64,000 bases of DNA from contig NC_134414.1 of NCBI RefSeq assembly GCF_030867145.1, positions 23,492,810 through 23,556,809 on the forward strand, written 5' to 3'. Under the pieces are notes generated by a model. That model saw only the letters and a program-made list of their open reading frames with translations. It did no database searches and had not been told where the DNA came from. This stretch comes from Opisthocomus hoazin. Lineage: Eukaryota; Chordata; Aves; Opisthocomiformes; Opisthocomidae. Every line of letters begins with the position of its first letter. The stretch's first letter is position 1. This document shows, in pieces, positions 36,090-49,000 of the stretch. The position numbers and the translations under genes are program-made.

Positions 36090-37473
36090 TCTCATCTAAA
36101 AGGTGAGGGGGCAAGCCCGCAAGGCAGACATCCCAGTGGAAGTGCGTTATAGACCACCCAGCCAGGATGAAGAGGCAGATAAAGTTTTCTACGAACGGCT
36201 GGCAGAAGTCTCAGGTTCTCGTGGGGGACTTGAACGTACCAGACACCTGCTGGAAATACAACGCAGCAGAGAGGAAACAGTCCAGGAGGTCCCTGGAGTG
36301 TGTGGAAGATAACTTCCTGATGCAGCTGGTAAGTGAGCCTACCAGGAGAGGTGCCTCGCTAGACCTGCTGTTTACTGACGGAGAAGGGCTGGTGGGAGAT
36401 GTGGTGGTTGGAGGCTGTCTTGGGCTTAGCCACCATGAAATGATAGAGTTTTCGGTTCATGGCAAAGAGGGGGGTCAGCAAAACCACCACCATGGACTTT
36501 TGGAGGGCAGACTTTGGCCTGTTCAAGACACTGCTTGAGAGGGTCCCCTGAGAGAGAGTGCTGAAGGGCAAAGGGGTCCAGGAAGGCTGGACATTCTTCA
36601 AGAAGTCTTACAGGCACAGGAGCAGGCTGTCCCCAAGTGCCACAAGATGAACTGGAGGGGAAGACGACCGGCCTGGCTGAACAGGGAGCTCGTGCTGGGA
36701 CTCAGGAAAAAAGGAAGGTCTACCACTTAAGGAAGAAAGGGCAGACAACTCAACAGGAGTACAGGGGTCTTGTTAGGTCATGCAGAGAGGAAATTAGAAA
36801 GGCAGAAGTCCAGCTAGAACTCAGGCTGGCTACTGTTGTAAGGGACAACAAAAATGTTTTTACAAGTACATTAACAACAATAAGAGGGCCAAGGAGGATC
36901 TCCGTCCTTTATTGGATGCAGGGGAGAACATTGCCAGCAAGGATGAGGAAAAGGCTGAGAACAGTCGGAAGGAGGATCCTTGGAACTACAGGCCTGTCAG
37001 CCTGTCCTTGGTGCCGGGAAATATTATGGAGCAGATCATCCTGAGTGCGCTCACCGGGCATGTGAAGGACAACGAGGGGATCAGGCCCGGCCAGCATGGG
37101 TTCATGACAGGCAGGTCCTGCTTGACCAACCTGATCTCCTTCTGTGACCAGGTGACCTGCCTAGTGGATGAGGGAAAGGCAGAATGTTATCCACCTGGAC
37201 AAGGGGCAATGGGCAGAAACTGAAGCATAGAAAGTTCCATCTGAACATGAGGAAGAACTTCTTCCCTCTGAGGGTGATGGAGCACTGGAACAGGCTGCCC
37301 AGGGAGGCTGTGGAGTCTCCTTCTCTGGAGATATTCAAGACCCGCCTGGACAAGGTCCTGTGCAGCCTGCTGTAGGCGACCCTGCTTTGGCAGGGGAGTT
37401 GGACTAGATGACCCACAGAGGTCCCTTCCAACCCCTACCATTCTGTGATTCTGTGATTCTGTGATTCTGTGAT
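36090..37473 (+). mobile_element. CR1 LINE with internal deletions (endonuclease part, RT remnant, 3' end)
   Basis: The left part encodes the C-terminal half of the CR1 apurinic-like endonuclease across two frames: VGDLNVPDTCW, then LVSEPTRRGASLDLLFTDGE and LSHHEMIEF. The usual SDH catalytic triplet reads SHH. An RT piece follows at 36981-37180 (NYRPVSLSLVPGNIMEQI, GQHGFMTGRSCLTNLISF). It breaks off at the CACCTGGACAAGGGGCAATG junction near 37195, where the sequence jumps to the CR1 3' region and skips most of the RT palm and thumb. A second deletion near 36950 removes the linker between endonuclease and RT. The 3' end carries four ATTCTGTG units (37439-37472). The element is inactive and is the only copy here that keeps endonuclease sequence. 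Confidence 0.93.
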
Positions 37474-40400
37474 ATGTTGTGTAAGTTGCATATTTTGAAA
37501 ATTTGCTTCCCAAATACCATGGGATTGAAAGAACCACTCTTATTCCTCAGGGATAGGATTTGGTTTGGTTTGAGGATTTGGGGAGCATTACCCTTACAAG
37601 CATGCTTGATTAGGAATTTACTATATGAAAAAACCACAAGTTTAAAACCAGCTTAACCCTTAATTAAAAAAAAAAAACACCCCAACAAACCACTCGGTGA
37701 GTAAATAGCCAATGTTAAAATGAAATATTGAGAACAATTGTCCTATACAATCAAAATAGTAGGTAAGGGTCCTGCTTTGGAGAAATGAAGGTAGCAATCC
37801 TAATTTATAATCAATCTCTACACATCTTTCGTAAATGCTCTGACATTTTATTTTAAAACTTTTAATTTAAAAAGCAAATTGATAATTTGAAAATTGGCAA
37901 AACATTCCCAATTAGAATTTTAACTTAAGAAAACAAAATGATCTGTTGGATTACTCATCTTCATAAGCAGGTTTTCCCTGTGCAAATCACCTGACCGCTT
38001 CATGTTATTCTTAGCAGTGGCATCTGCCAACACATTTTTCAGTAATTCTACATAATGTGTCATTTGAAAGTGAGCATCAGAGTAAATAGTCTGCCTAAAT
38101 GACTAGAACAAGAGAGACAAACAATTTTGTTAGCCTCAGAGATACTATTATTGATGATTTACTCAGAGGGTGGTTTCCCTGAGATGCAGTTGCTCAAGAG
38201 GGCAGAGGGGTCAAGTTTTTCAGGGTGGCACAGTAAAATGCAGTGGAGCCAGATGTTTCTAAGGCTTGGAAGTGCCATTTTCTGCTCTGAAATACTGACT
38301 AGAAATGGTCCTTTACGTTGTCTTAGAGAGAGAAAATGGTGTAATCCAAACACGACTTTTGGTATGGATAAAGGAGGGAGAAATGTCACACGTGTAACAA
38401 GAAGTTGTTATGCTGAGTTAGATGTGTTTCGGTTTTATTGAGCATTCAAATGGCTTACGCATTGAACAAAATGCTGAAGAAGGCTTTCTGTCGGGATGTT
38501 GGGACAGTAAGTGTGACAGGAGTCGAGTTATGACTGTGTTTGCTTTATTCTATTGCTGCTGTTTTGATTCCCTCCATTCTTCAAAGCTCTTAGTACAGGA
38601 CTTGTTTTATTTTCTACCATAGGTATAACATTGTCAGTAGCAGTGTTTAGGAATAACCCATCCAGAGTAATCCAAGTAAAATGTATATCAGTGCAAATAT
38701 GCTGAAAAATGGGAAGAAGCACATCATGACAAGTAATAGCAGGTCTGTAGGCTCCAACACAGGAACATTTCAACAGTTCATGCAACGCCACTAACAGTAC
38801 CTCCCTTTTCTGGGATCCAGCAGTGCAGTGTCCTCCGTCCTGTTCCTTCGCTAGCTGTAGTTCTGACATCAGGATGTATCTAAAAAAAAAACAAAAGAAA
38901 TGCCATAGCATTGTTTTGGGCTGGATGAACTCTGAAGCGGAAGGCCAAGGTGATTAAGGCAAATAAACTCTGAGACTGTGTTTATTAGCCAGGAAGTAGT
39001 TATTACCAAATTAGCAGGAAATGCACTGGGGGCCGATGTACCAACTCCAACATAGCTGTAAGTATCAGTCATCTTTTCTCAGTGTTGTTGAATTCCTGGA
39101 ATAACAATGGCAACTGCGTTAACTTTTGTTTGAGAACTGGCAATTTCATTTTTTTCAGGCAATCCTGCAAATAAATGCGCCTTTATTTAGAGGGACTGCC
39201 TCTAGTTGCTCTACTCCAAATATTTTCGTGAGGACAGTGCTCATGAAACGGGACCGGCGGCTGCTGTTGCACAGGGTGTTCGGAGAGATGACAGCTGCAC
39301 TGTGGCAAATGGCAAGCAGGAGCAGGGAGAGGCAGGATGGAGCACGAGCAGCACCGGAGGGATCCCTTCAACAGCTCTCATTGCTGGAGGCAGCTTCTCA
39401 TGAAACGCTGTGACACTGTTCAGAGAGAGGTGGGATCCCAGGGGCAGGATGGGGTCCCACCCTGAGGTCCATCTTCTTTCTATTCATGAAGCTGTTTTGG
39501 CAAGATGCTCCCTCCTGTGCTGGTAGCAGCCATGCAAGATTCCCGGCTGACCAACGGCATCCTTGACTGGGGGAATCACTTTTAGAAACCACAGGATGGT
39601 TTGGCCTCCATGGCCTGTTTAACTCAGGACTATCCAGACACTCCTGGTAAGCTTGTCCATGGGCTACCTGAAGGTGCCTAAGAGAATGCCAGCTGCCTAT
39701 GTTTGAATGCAGTCCTTCCTCTCCTCATGTCTTCTTTCTGTGTAGGGCACTGATGTACTTACTCCAGTGTTTGCTCTATTTGCAACAGTGGAGGGAGGGA
39801 GGGAGAGAGGCAGAACAACCTCTCTAGCACAATTAAAGGCAGAGGAAAACTCTCTTCTCCTATCTGAGCTGAGCAATGCTCCTGTGCACACTCCTCCTCA
39901 CCTGATGCAGGTGAGCAGCTCCCCAGCATCAGTTTGTCCTAACTGTTACGTGACCACGGGTGGAAAGGGACTTGGCTGGCGACAATCGCTCCTAAACTGG
40001 AGTCCAAACTGAGAATGAGCAGGGGAGGGCTGACTCATCAAGCAACAGTAGGCCCCAGAGTAATGCAGTGATTGATCCAGTTTCCCTGGCATAAAGATAA
40101 GAGCCCTTTTTCCTTCTTTTTTTATACTGGAACTAGTCTTCAAATATTTTGCTGTCACTAGTTATTTGAAGCAGAGGATTACCTTATAGGTCAACTCTGT
40201 GAATGGATAGTTTCCTGAAAACTGAGTATTAAAAACCAGATATAAGTGCCACTTGTTAGACATCAATATTAATTAAGCTGTAAGTAATGGTCCAGCCTAG
40301 GCAAGTGAGAACAATATATTAGAGTAATACATAATATAATTCAATTTCAAGACTTTATTAGCAAAATTCAATAAATTAAAGCAAAAAAGAACTTTTTTGT

Positions 40401-41089
40401 TTACTGGTTTTTAATGTTTGGAAAATTCCAGAAGACAACCAGTTTACTGCTGTTTGCAGAATGGTGTAACTTTGTTTTAAGGAGCTATTAAGGAGACAGC
40501 TGTCTTGGTTCTGCTTCAAAGGAAGCCAAGCTGCACGTATCCTCATGCTTTGGCCAAAATATGCAGCAGCAGAGCATCTACATCACAGTTTCAAAGGTTC
40601 TTCAGGTCTGACACCACTATTTTCACTTTGTGGATTGGCCGTACGACAGCCTGCTATACTCTGCTCTGGCATGAAGATGAGGACCCCGACTGCAGTAGCC
40701 TGCATGTCACAAATTTGTTATAGTTTTGTTTTAGCATTTCTGTGGAGTTGTGATAACTATGGTATTTATTTTTAAAAGTGTTCTTGGGCACCATTTTTAA
40801 AACTGCCAGGAAATTAAAGTTAAAACCTGAGAAGTTTCTGAAATCTACCTGATAAAGATAAAATCCATTTTTCTTCACAGTCTGGCTCGGCCTGCTGCTG
40901 AGGCCTGACTTTGCGGGCCCTTGCCCACTCTGCGTTTAATGCAAATAGTTATCACGCAGTCATCTTCATTTCTGGGTGACTAAAATACTATCAGTAACAC
41001 AAAAAAGGCCAGGGGAAGCCCAAATGGTTCTTCTTCACCTCACGGCACCTCCTTACGGGCCGTACTAAAATGACTGTACGAGTGTCTTG
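37474..41089. other. Intergenic, no gene recognised
   Basis: AT-rich DNA with an A-run near 37667 and a GC-richer part at 39.2-39.6 kb. The open frames (for example 38528-38911 minus, 127 codons) have no recognisable domain. No RNA gene was identified. Confidence 0.45.
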
Positions 41090-41103
41090 CCACAAGATGG
41101 CCC
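41090..41103 (+). promoter_or_regulatory. CTCF/YY1-like site
   Basis: CCACAAGATGGCCC agrees with 12 of 14 positions of the CTCF core consensus CCASYAGRKGGCRS and also contains the YY1 core AAGATGGC. It sits in a small GC- and CpG-richer patch (about 40900-41170) in otherwise AT-rich intergenic DNA between XPO4 and LATS2. Binding is inferred, not shown. Confidence 0.4.
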
Positions 41104-41611
41104 CTACCAACCGCCGCTCGTGCGTGGCTGGCCGCTGTCCGATGGTGCGTGGAAGCGCTGACCCTTGGCTTCTGCAGGTTCCACGAATTATGATAGTTAC
41201 GTTTTACTCTACAAAATGCTTTTCCAATGTATCACGCCTGTGGGGTGTGATTACCCTTGGGGTCCACAGCGAGCAAATGCCGAGTCCTCTTTGCCCAGTT
41301 CATGGGGTAACAAATGTCACGAGCATCAATTCTTGACACAGTTAACTCGGTTGTAGTTGTGTGAAGACTGGACAATGTCTAAAGTGAAGCACTGTGTCCA
41401 CAGTCCCTCAAGGCGGCGGCTGAGGGTTCTGTGAGGAGACAGTCCAGCGGCAGGGATGAGGCTCACCCAAGATGCTCGTCCTGAGAGATTAAATTAAATT
41501 TCCAGAGTTTTTTCCTTTTCTTGGCTGTTGGAGTGCGAACATCTAGATCAGCAGTTACTAAGGTGAGCACTTAATCTAGTGAGATCATGGGGTGAGATCA
41601 GGAGGTCATTG

Positions 41612-42013
41612 AGACACTAAGAGAGTTGGGGCTGTTCAGTCTGGAAAACAGAAGGCTCCGGGGTGACCTTATAGCAGCCTTCCAGTACCTGAAGGGGCCC
41701 TACAGGAAGGACGGAGAGGGGCTTTTCACAAGGGTGTGTAGTGATAGGACAAGGGGGAACGGCTCTAAACTAAAAGAGGGCAGACTTAGATTAGATATTA
41801 GGAAGAAATTCTTCACCACGAGGGTGGTGAGGCACTGGCACAGGTTGCCCAGAGAAGCTGTGGCTGCCCCCTCCCTGGAAGCGTTCAAGGCCAGGCTGGA
41901 TGGAGCTCTGAGCAACCTGGTCTAGTGGAAGATATCCCTGCTCATGGCAGGGGGGTTGGAACAAGATGATCTTGAAGGTCCCCTCCAACCCAAACCATTC
42001 TATGTGATTCTAT
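41612..42013 (+). mobile_element. CR1 3' fragment, same subfamily as the copy at 7388-9264
   Basis: The segment starts at CTAAGAGAGTTGGGGCTGTT and ends CCATTCTATGTGATTCTATG. It is nearly identical to 8869-9264 over its length, including AGGAAGGACGGAGAGGGG and AACGGCTCTAAACTAAAAGA. One frame (41626-41925) stays open for 99 codons and encodes the conserved C-terminal CR1 ORF2 tail. It is strongly 5'-truncated. Confidence 0.95.
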
Positions 42014-45000
42014 GGGGTGCTCTCAGCTCTTATAAGCATCAGCAGTTGCAGAGGGCATCCAGACCCCAGCCTTAAAGATTGCCAAGAGTAGATTAACAAA
42101 AGGGACATCAGTGCCTGAACTTGTGGTGTCGCTTATTTTCTATAGCCTTAAATTACATCGCCAGGTCCCATAAATAATTCTTAGGTTGAGCTGGGTATCT
42201 TATTAGAAGCTTATAATAAAGACAGTCCTTTGTTGAGGGAGCCACCTGAAATAGCCAAGTCTGATACAGAGAAAATACCCAACACTTATGTCACCCGTTT
42301 GGTACCTCTGGCCAGAGATCTGCATCTGCTTGTGGGCAGCAGACACCCAAAGCCCAGCTTTCTCACCCGCAAACAAAGAGGGAGCTGCTTTTGCTTGAGC
42401 ATAGCCATGGGTGGAGGCGGGCAAGGGGCTCATTTTTGACCTCTGCCTCTCCTGAAGCCAAAAGTTCCTCCTACCACTCTTGTGACAGTCTGTCTCATCA
42501 GACCACTGGCTGTCATATTGTGGAAGCTCTCTTGATTTCACATGTTAAAGAAGTTTCATATAGTATAAATAGCAACATGAAGCTAGAGAGGGACCAACTC
42601 TGTTTCCAGTTAGTAAAACACTCCTTTAAAAGATGACACACTTTAAAAACCTCTTGCAAGAAACCCATATAATTTTGCGCAGGTTATACAGTAGCATCTG
42701 CCTTCAGGTACAGAAGAAAGAATCTGAAAAATCTGAAGCAGAAGCTTCACCCTACATCCCACTCCAGTACCCTAATGAGCAAGACACAATTAGCCACCCT
42801 TTGCCTTAGAGATGCCCAGAACATCTCTAACAAAAAGGGCTCTGATGGTCAGGTGAGCACTCCTTTGTCTAGGTTGAGAATTTTGTGCCAGCCTGGCACC
42901 AGCTTGGAGAAGGACCCTCAGCAGCTTATAAGGAGTGGGACAAGGTTTGGTGTTTGAGCTTCTTTGTCCCGTGAATTCAGGGATCCTATGGCATTTGGAC
43001 TTCGGGGGGCTTTTGTGGCAGCTGTGCAGCAACCTGAGAGTTGCTCGAGCTGTCTAAATGAGGCAAGAGGCAACTAAGAAATCAGATGCAGATAAGTACC
43101 TTTCAGCAACTGGGTTTCAGCTCTTTTCATGACAAGAGACATCCACCTTTCAACCCGCTGCTCAAGAGTCTATTAGGGAAATTCGTGATGGGGAAGGGAA
43201 AATAATCCTAGTGACAAGACTTTGCATCTCCTCTGCTGAACCTCAGTGATAAGAGTGAAGCCAAATGCAAAGGCAGGCTGGAGGAATCACACAACAACAG
43301 ATTTACTGAACCTACATCTGCCCTCATTTCACTTTTTGTCCACTGACAGTCAAAGAAGAAGGAAAGCGTGCCACCCAGGGACAGGTCTTTTCCCAAAAAA
43401 TCTCCACTGATTCCATACTGGTCACCTCTTGCTGCTTCTCACAGGGGCTGATCAGCTATAGTTGCCCTGTCCAGGGACTCCAAGGGCAAGGTTTCACCTT
43501 TGACTCGTATCCCAGGATTTAAAAATAAACTAGTAGCTGATTTGCAAATGGACAGGTGTTCTTTAATGTCTTTTCACTGGGCTTTAAACATCCTTTGCTG
43601 TCTCTACATTTCTACTGCTTTTGTCTTGGGACATTCACCAGTATCTGCTCTGACAGAGTCTGGTATCCCCCTTGTGACCACTTAACTGCTGTTATTTGCT
43701 TTAAAAATAAATACAGACACTAGGGGAAAGAGCCTTGATAGAAGCACAATATGTTCATGTTAATATAAGCACATATTAACTCTGGGCTTCCCAGAGCAAA
43801 AGAAAGCCATCTGAAAATCAGGCTACAGAGACTGGGTTAACCTACACTAGTCTCCCTGCTATTCTGTAAGCAATCAAAACCCCTGCCGACAATAGCAGTT
43901 TGTGATCCACAGCGTTCTGCAGCACGGAGTTGTTCAGTCCCCACAGGAACCGCAGAAGAAGAACGAGGAGACACAGAAACCGTCAGTGACTGCAGAAGTC
44001 CTGCAGAGACAAGCCACTGTTAATTGTGAAGGAAGGTACAAACAGCATCTGGAATTCGGGCTGTTAAAGGATATTCTGCTGTGTACAACACCATTCCACC
44101 ACTCTCCTCCCAACACTGAGATAATTCAGTGTCGTTGGTGGCAGAGTATCTCGACAGAGATGAGCAGTAATTAACCTACCCAAAAGAGGGCAGCAGTTAA
44201 GCTTCTATGGCCTATTTCATGTTATATTAAAAAATGGTTTTTAGCAATGACAAATGTTGTTTCAAGCAGCTCAATAACTGGGAACTGTGCCAGAGCCTGA
44301 CAGTAGAAGCTGTTATTTTATTGATATTTCTCAAAAGGAAGTCAAGCCTGATTATGTATGTTGACACTCAGAAAATGCAAAGTAATGTTAAAATTCATAA
44401 TAAAAGGATAATGGAACTTTATGTAAGAGTGATGATATTAATAATTTAATCTAAGTCAGTCATTTAGCTGCAAAGTGAATTTAAATGTATTAGGAAAGGG
44501 GGGCGTGGGTAGGGAACAGAGATCTGCAATCTATTTTGAAAAGTTTGCTCCCTGTCCCTTGAACTCCAGCTGCTGTCGCTGGCGTTGGCCTCTCTCTATT
44601 GCACCATGGCTCCTCCTTAGCGGGAACCACAAAGTTACTCCACGGCTCACGAATTGTCACTGTTTTCTTCTTCTCACTGGGTACAGCCGTGCTTCATTTT
44701 CCCTGCTGGTTCTCAGTAGCTGGAAAAGAGGATTTTTCTTTCCAGATAAACTGTTTTCCATCTTATTTCTTGGTCCTCTCTTCTGCTGCTGAGTCTTCCA
44801 CCCTCTGGCTGGGGGAGCCTCCCGCAGGTCCTGGCCACCCCTGGCCCAGAGCCACGGGCTCCTCTGGGTTGGAAGGGGCCCCGCAGGTCTGCCATACTGG
44901 ACTGAGACAGGGCTGCTTAGGGCAGCGTAAGGTCACCTCAAGGTGTCTTAGAGCTGAGGTGGAGCAGGAACGTGCTGGAAACAATTTACTCTGCTTTGGC

Positions 45001-45769
45001 AAAGCCACTTATTAAATCAGCTGATTTCCGAACCAGCTGTTAAAAATCCCTCCAAGCAATCTCCACACCGAGCAACTATAGTTTTGCAGCTTGCCACCAA
45101 GTTTCTCACCCTGCATAGAAGATTTTGAAGTACACTCAATTTAACAGAGAGCAAACACTGGAGGAAAGCACTGCAGACACACAGGCACTGCAATCATGGT
45201 CGCTCAGCAGACTGCCTCTAGTACGTCGCCTCTAATCTGCTTGAGGTCCTTCATTTTACGGTGACTTTGAGTAATTGAGCTTCAAGGTCGTGACTGTATT
45301 AATTACCAGGGCCGAGTGCAAGACTGTTAGGAACATGGAATTGGCTTTGGCTAGGGAGATACATATGGCAGGCCTGGCTCTGTCTGTGGGGACAGCGGAG
45401 GTGGAGGTGCCCCGGAACGCTGCTTGCTGAGGGCATCATGTGCCGCGCTCAGCCTGACGTCTGCCCGGCACTCCATGTGCCACGCTCGCCTGCGGCAGTG
45501 GAGACGGAGGCTTGGCTGTCACCCGTGGATGGCTGCATGTCCCCCATACTGTGTCCTTCTGTAGCAGCGAGATGACAGCTCGCCCGGGCTGCGACCATCT
45601 GCCGTGCTCGGCTACTCGCTGGGGACAGAAAAGCATCCTTGGGGGTGGGACGCTAGTCCCAGTCACTGTGAACACAAGCCCATTGGTACCACCTGGCCTC
45701 AGAAACAGCGATCAGCCCCTGGTCCAGCTCTCTCAGAACAGGTATAGCCCACACAGAAGTCACGTCCTT
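42014..45769. other. Intergenic, no gene recognised
   Basis: Ordinary intergenic sequence. Open frames of 60-140 codons occur on both strands without recognisable domains. No transposon was recognised. Confidence 0.45.
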
Positions 45770-46060
45770 GCGGACTGCATGCGGAGCAGCGTCAATCCCT
45801 CAGCTACGAGCCGGAGCAAACGGGCTCTTGCTCGTCTCGTGTCGGCACTTTACAAAGCGACGCTTACCAGCGATCGGCTCAGCCCCGGGTAGCGGCTGCT
45901 GCGGTGCAAGTCCAGCAGCTTGTCTGACCCCCGTCAGGCAGGGCCCCGCGCCGGCGCTGCGGTGTGTGCGCGCGGACTGTCCCCCCGGCGCGGGACACCC
46001 TCCGCCGAGGGACGGTGCGGACACTGGCGCAGCGTGGCACAACTGCGGCACCTTGGCTGC
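45770..46060. promoter_or_regulatory. Isolated CpG-rich cluster, possible orphan promoter or enhancer
   Basis: About 300 bp rich in CpG dinucleotides (for example GGGCCCCGCGCCGGCGCTGC, then GTGTGCGCGCGGACTG) stands out from its surroundings. It has no nearby recognised exon. It contains CCGCCGAGGGACGG and GCGCAGCG words but no TATA box. Overlapping open frames on both strands reflect the high GC content. Confidence 0.45.
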
Positions 46061-49000
46061 CATCACCCCTGCTCCCAGCCCTGGCTGGGATACAGGTTAA
46101 GTTTAGAAGAGGGCAAGAAGGCTGATGGTGTGAGAGTTCTATGCGAGGTGAGGTTGTCAATTAAGTTCATTTTAATTCCAGATATTACCTGGATTGGTTT
46201 GACCTCTTTTATTATTTTTAGAGCTAGTTTAAATTGGCAGGCTCTGTTATGTGGGAAATGGAACATTAAAAAAAATCATTTAGGCCTAAATTGGAACACA
46301 CAGTTGGAAATTTCCAAGAAATTATATTTCAAAAATCCAGTCTGGAAACATCAAAATGACCTACTCACAGCCATTCATTTTTATTTTTATAACTCTGAAT
46401 ATACTGTGTTATACACAATGCAAACCCTTGGCCTTTTTATTACATTTTTTGCTTTGGTTTTTTTTGAAACAAAATATTTTTTATCATTTTTTGGAATTAT
46501 AGTTGTAAACACACCAGTAAGTTCCCCCGAAATATTTCCCTCTTGTCAAACCAATATTTTCCTATGAGAAGTGTTTTCTTTGGGGAAAAAAAACGCACTA
46601 TGGGTTTGAATTCACCTCCTTCTGCCCAGTGACTTGGTCTTCACAACACAAATAGAGTTCCCTGAGGGAAAGGGCCTGTCCCCACCCGATCCCTGGGAAC
46701 GGAAAGACAAACTTTCTTCTGGGAGATACTCTTATTTAGATAATTCCTCCAGTGCTAAGCATCAGGGGGGGCAGAGCACTGACTTGTGTGAGCGTTACAG
46801 TCCTGCTGCGCAGCCAGGACAAGGCAGACCTGGAGCTCCATCATCACATCAGGTTAAACCACACTCTACGCAGAAGCTTTTGGAGCTGTTATCCGGTAAA
46901 TCAATCCTACATTTTGCCCTTTCCTATCTGTTAGATTTCATGTCTAGAAAGCCAAACCAAAAAACCTCTTACCGATCCCCTAACATTGAGCTAAAACCAG
47001 ACACTGGTTTAGATAGCTGGTGAACATACCTGTAAGGTTGGTATTCATTGGACAACTGAGCCGTTCAGAAGAACGTGCTAATGAACGCTTGCCCGTGTGA
47101 TGAGGGCCCAGTAGCAAAGTTAGACACTTAAAAAGTAAACACATGTTCCTTTCTTGGCTTTTCAATGGTTACATTATTCAGCACAATCAGGTAACTTTTT
47201 AGTGAAATGAACTAGTCTGAAACTGTCATCAGACCAACGAAAGCCAGGCAGTTGTTAAGCTGAGCTTACTGTTGCTATTAAAGCCAAGAACAACCAGTGC
47301 TATGGAAAGCAATCACCAAAGAGACACCGTAACTCATCAGACCATGAGGCTACCACGAGGGGCTGAGCTACCGCCCTCAGGAGTGATTTCATGTTCAGAC
47401 CTTGCATCACTAAAGAGATCCCATCAGGCTTGTTGTGTTTCTGAGTGACACGCAGATCCTTCTCCTTTCCAGCCCAATGGCCCCTCTGGCCACAGCAAGC
47501 TAACAGTGCTCCCTTTGGGAAGAGACAGAGCTGTGCAGTCACCTGGTGCCCTGAAAAAAGAAAACCACCCGTGACTTCCCAACAGCATGAAAGCCAGGGA
47601 AAAAAGGAACAGCTATTACTTACGTCAAGGGTATTTATGGGACAGCCGGTGCAGCCTTCAGAAGCAAGTCAGGAGTTTAGGGGAAAAGCTTATTGTCTGT
47701 GACAAGCACCTTATGGCATATGGTGAGCTCCTTCGTGGCACTTGGCTGGGCAAACCCGCAGCATCGCTGTTGCTCCACTCTGCTTTAAAGCAGCCCGGGG
47801 GTGGAGGTGGTGTGGGAGCCAGGTGGCAATGTGGCCGCATTCATCCCCGCACAGTGTGGCCCAAAGCTGTGGGTCTGGCTCGCTACACGACCACGTACGT
47901 CTGCAGGCTCCCTCCTGCCCAACAGGACTCGCCGAGGAGGCCATTGTGTGCTCTGTGCTCCCAGAAAGTCTGCGACAAACAGGAAGCGCCGACATCAACG
48001 ATCTCCTCAACACACGCACCTCCATGGGGTAACCGCTGCAGCAAGGCTGGACCAGCTTTAAAGTCTTTTTCCTGGCTGCCACTCGTGATCTGACACGATC
48101 AGCTATTTCCCCTCACCCATGTGCACCCCTCACACACTCAATCCCCCCTTTCCTTACAGCAGCCAAGGGGGCCAAGTGCCTGGGGCTTTCCTGGGTCATG
48201 GGGATCCCAGGACCAAGTCCAGGAGATGAGGTGTGCCTTCCATCCTGCTCTTGTTTGAGCTCCACCGAAGTTTAGGAAATTCTTAAGATCGCACACGGCC
48301 TGCCTTCGTGAAGCCCCGCTGTCTTCACTGCCTACAACCGAAGAGGTGCCGGCACAGGTATTCTTCATCTCGCAGGACTGAAGGGAGGGCACCTTCCAAA
48401 CCACGCCGACAAGTCAGCGCATCCGTCAGTCCCTTTGAATTTCCATCGTCTGTGTCACCAGGCTCCAGTTTCTTCTGCAGGGCTTGGAGCTGCTGTTGCG
48501 TGTGCAGAAGGTGACCACAGCTTTACGGATCAGATCCTCCGTTTACTTTGATACGAATGAGGCCAGGACTGTTTTTACTGAGTGCTGCTCACTGCTCATT
48601 CACTGCTCAGAACAGAAACCAGAGAAAGGCACAACTTCCGTGTTCTTGCTGCAGCAGATTTCTTTGCCACAAAAAACATTCTTACACTTTTTTTTTTTAA
48701 GTTTTAATGGTTGCTATTTCTACATTATCTATTCCTGAGAGTATTTCCTGTGAGAAAGATTTAATATTTTTAATTCCAATAATAACTTTAGTAACAGTTG
48801 CCATTTTCTGCCAATGTTTCTGTATTTTGGGATGGAACCAAATTATATGTTCTAAATTCCTCTTCTCACTGCAGTTTCTTTAGGAAAGCTCTTAAGGAAG
48901 TTATTTCATACCTCAAAAATTACAGGGAAAAGAGCAGAATTTTCTCACATTTATGAGACCGGTTTTCCATCAAGTCCCAGGCGATTGCCTGCTTCCTGCA

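Noticed and set aside
47587-48093. 168-codon plus-strand frame
   Set aside because: No recognised domain, multiple overlapping frames on both strands, composition like the surrounding GC-moderate DNA, no splice or promoter support.
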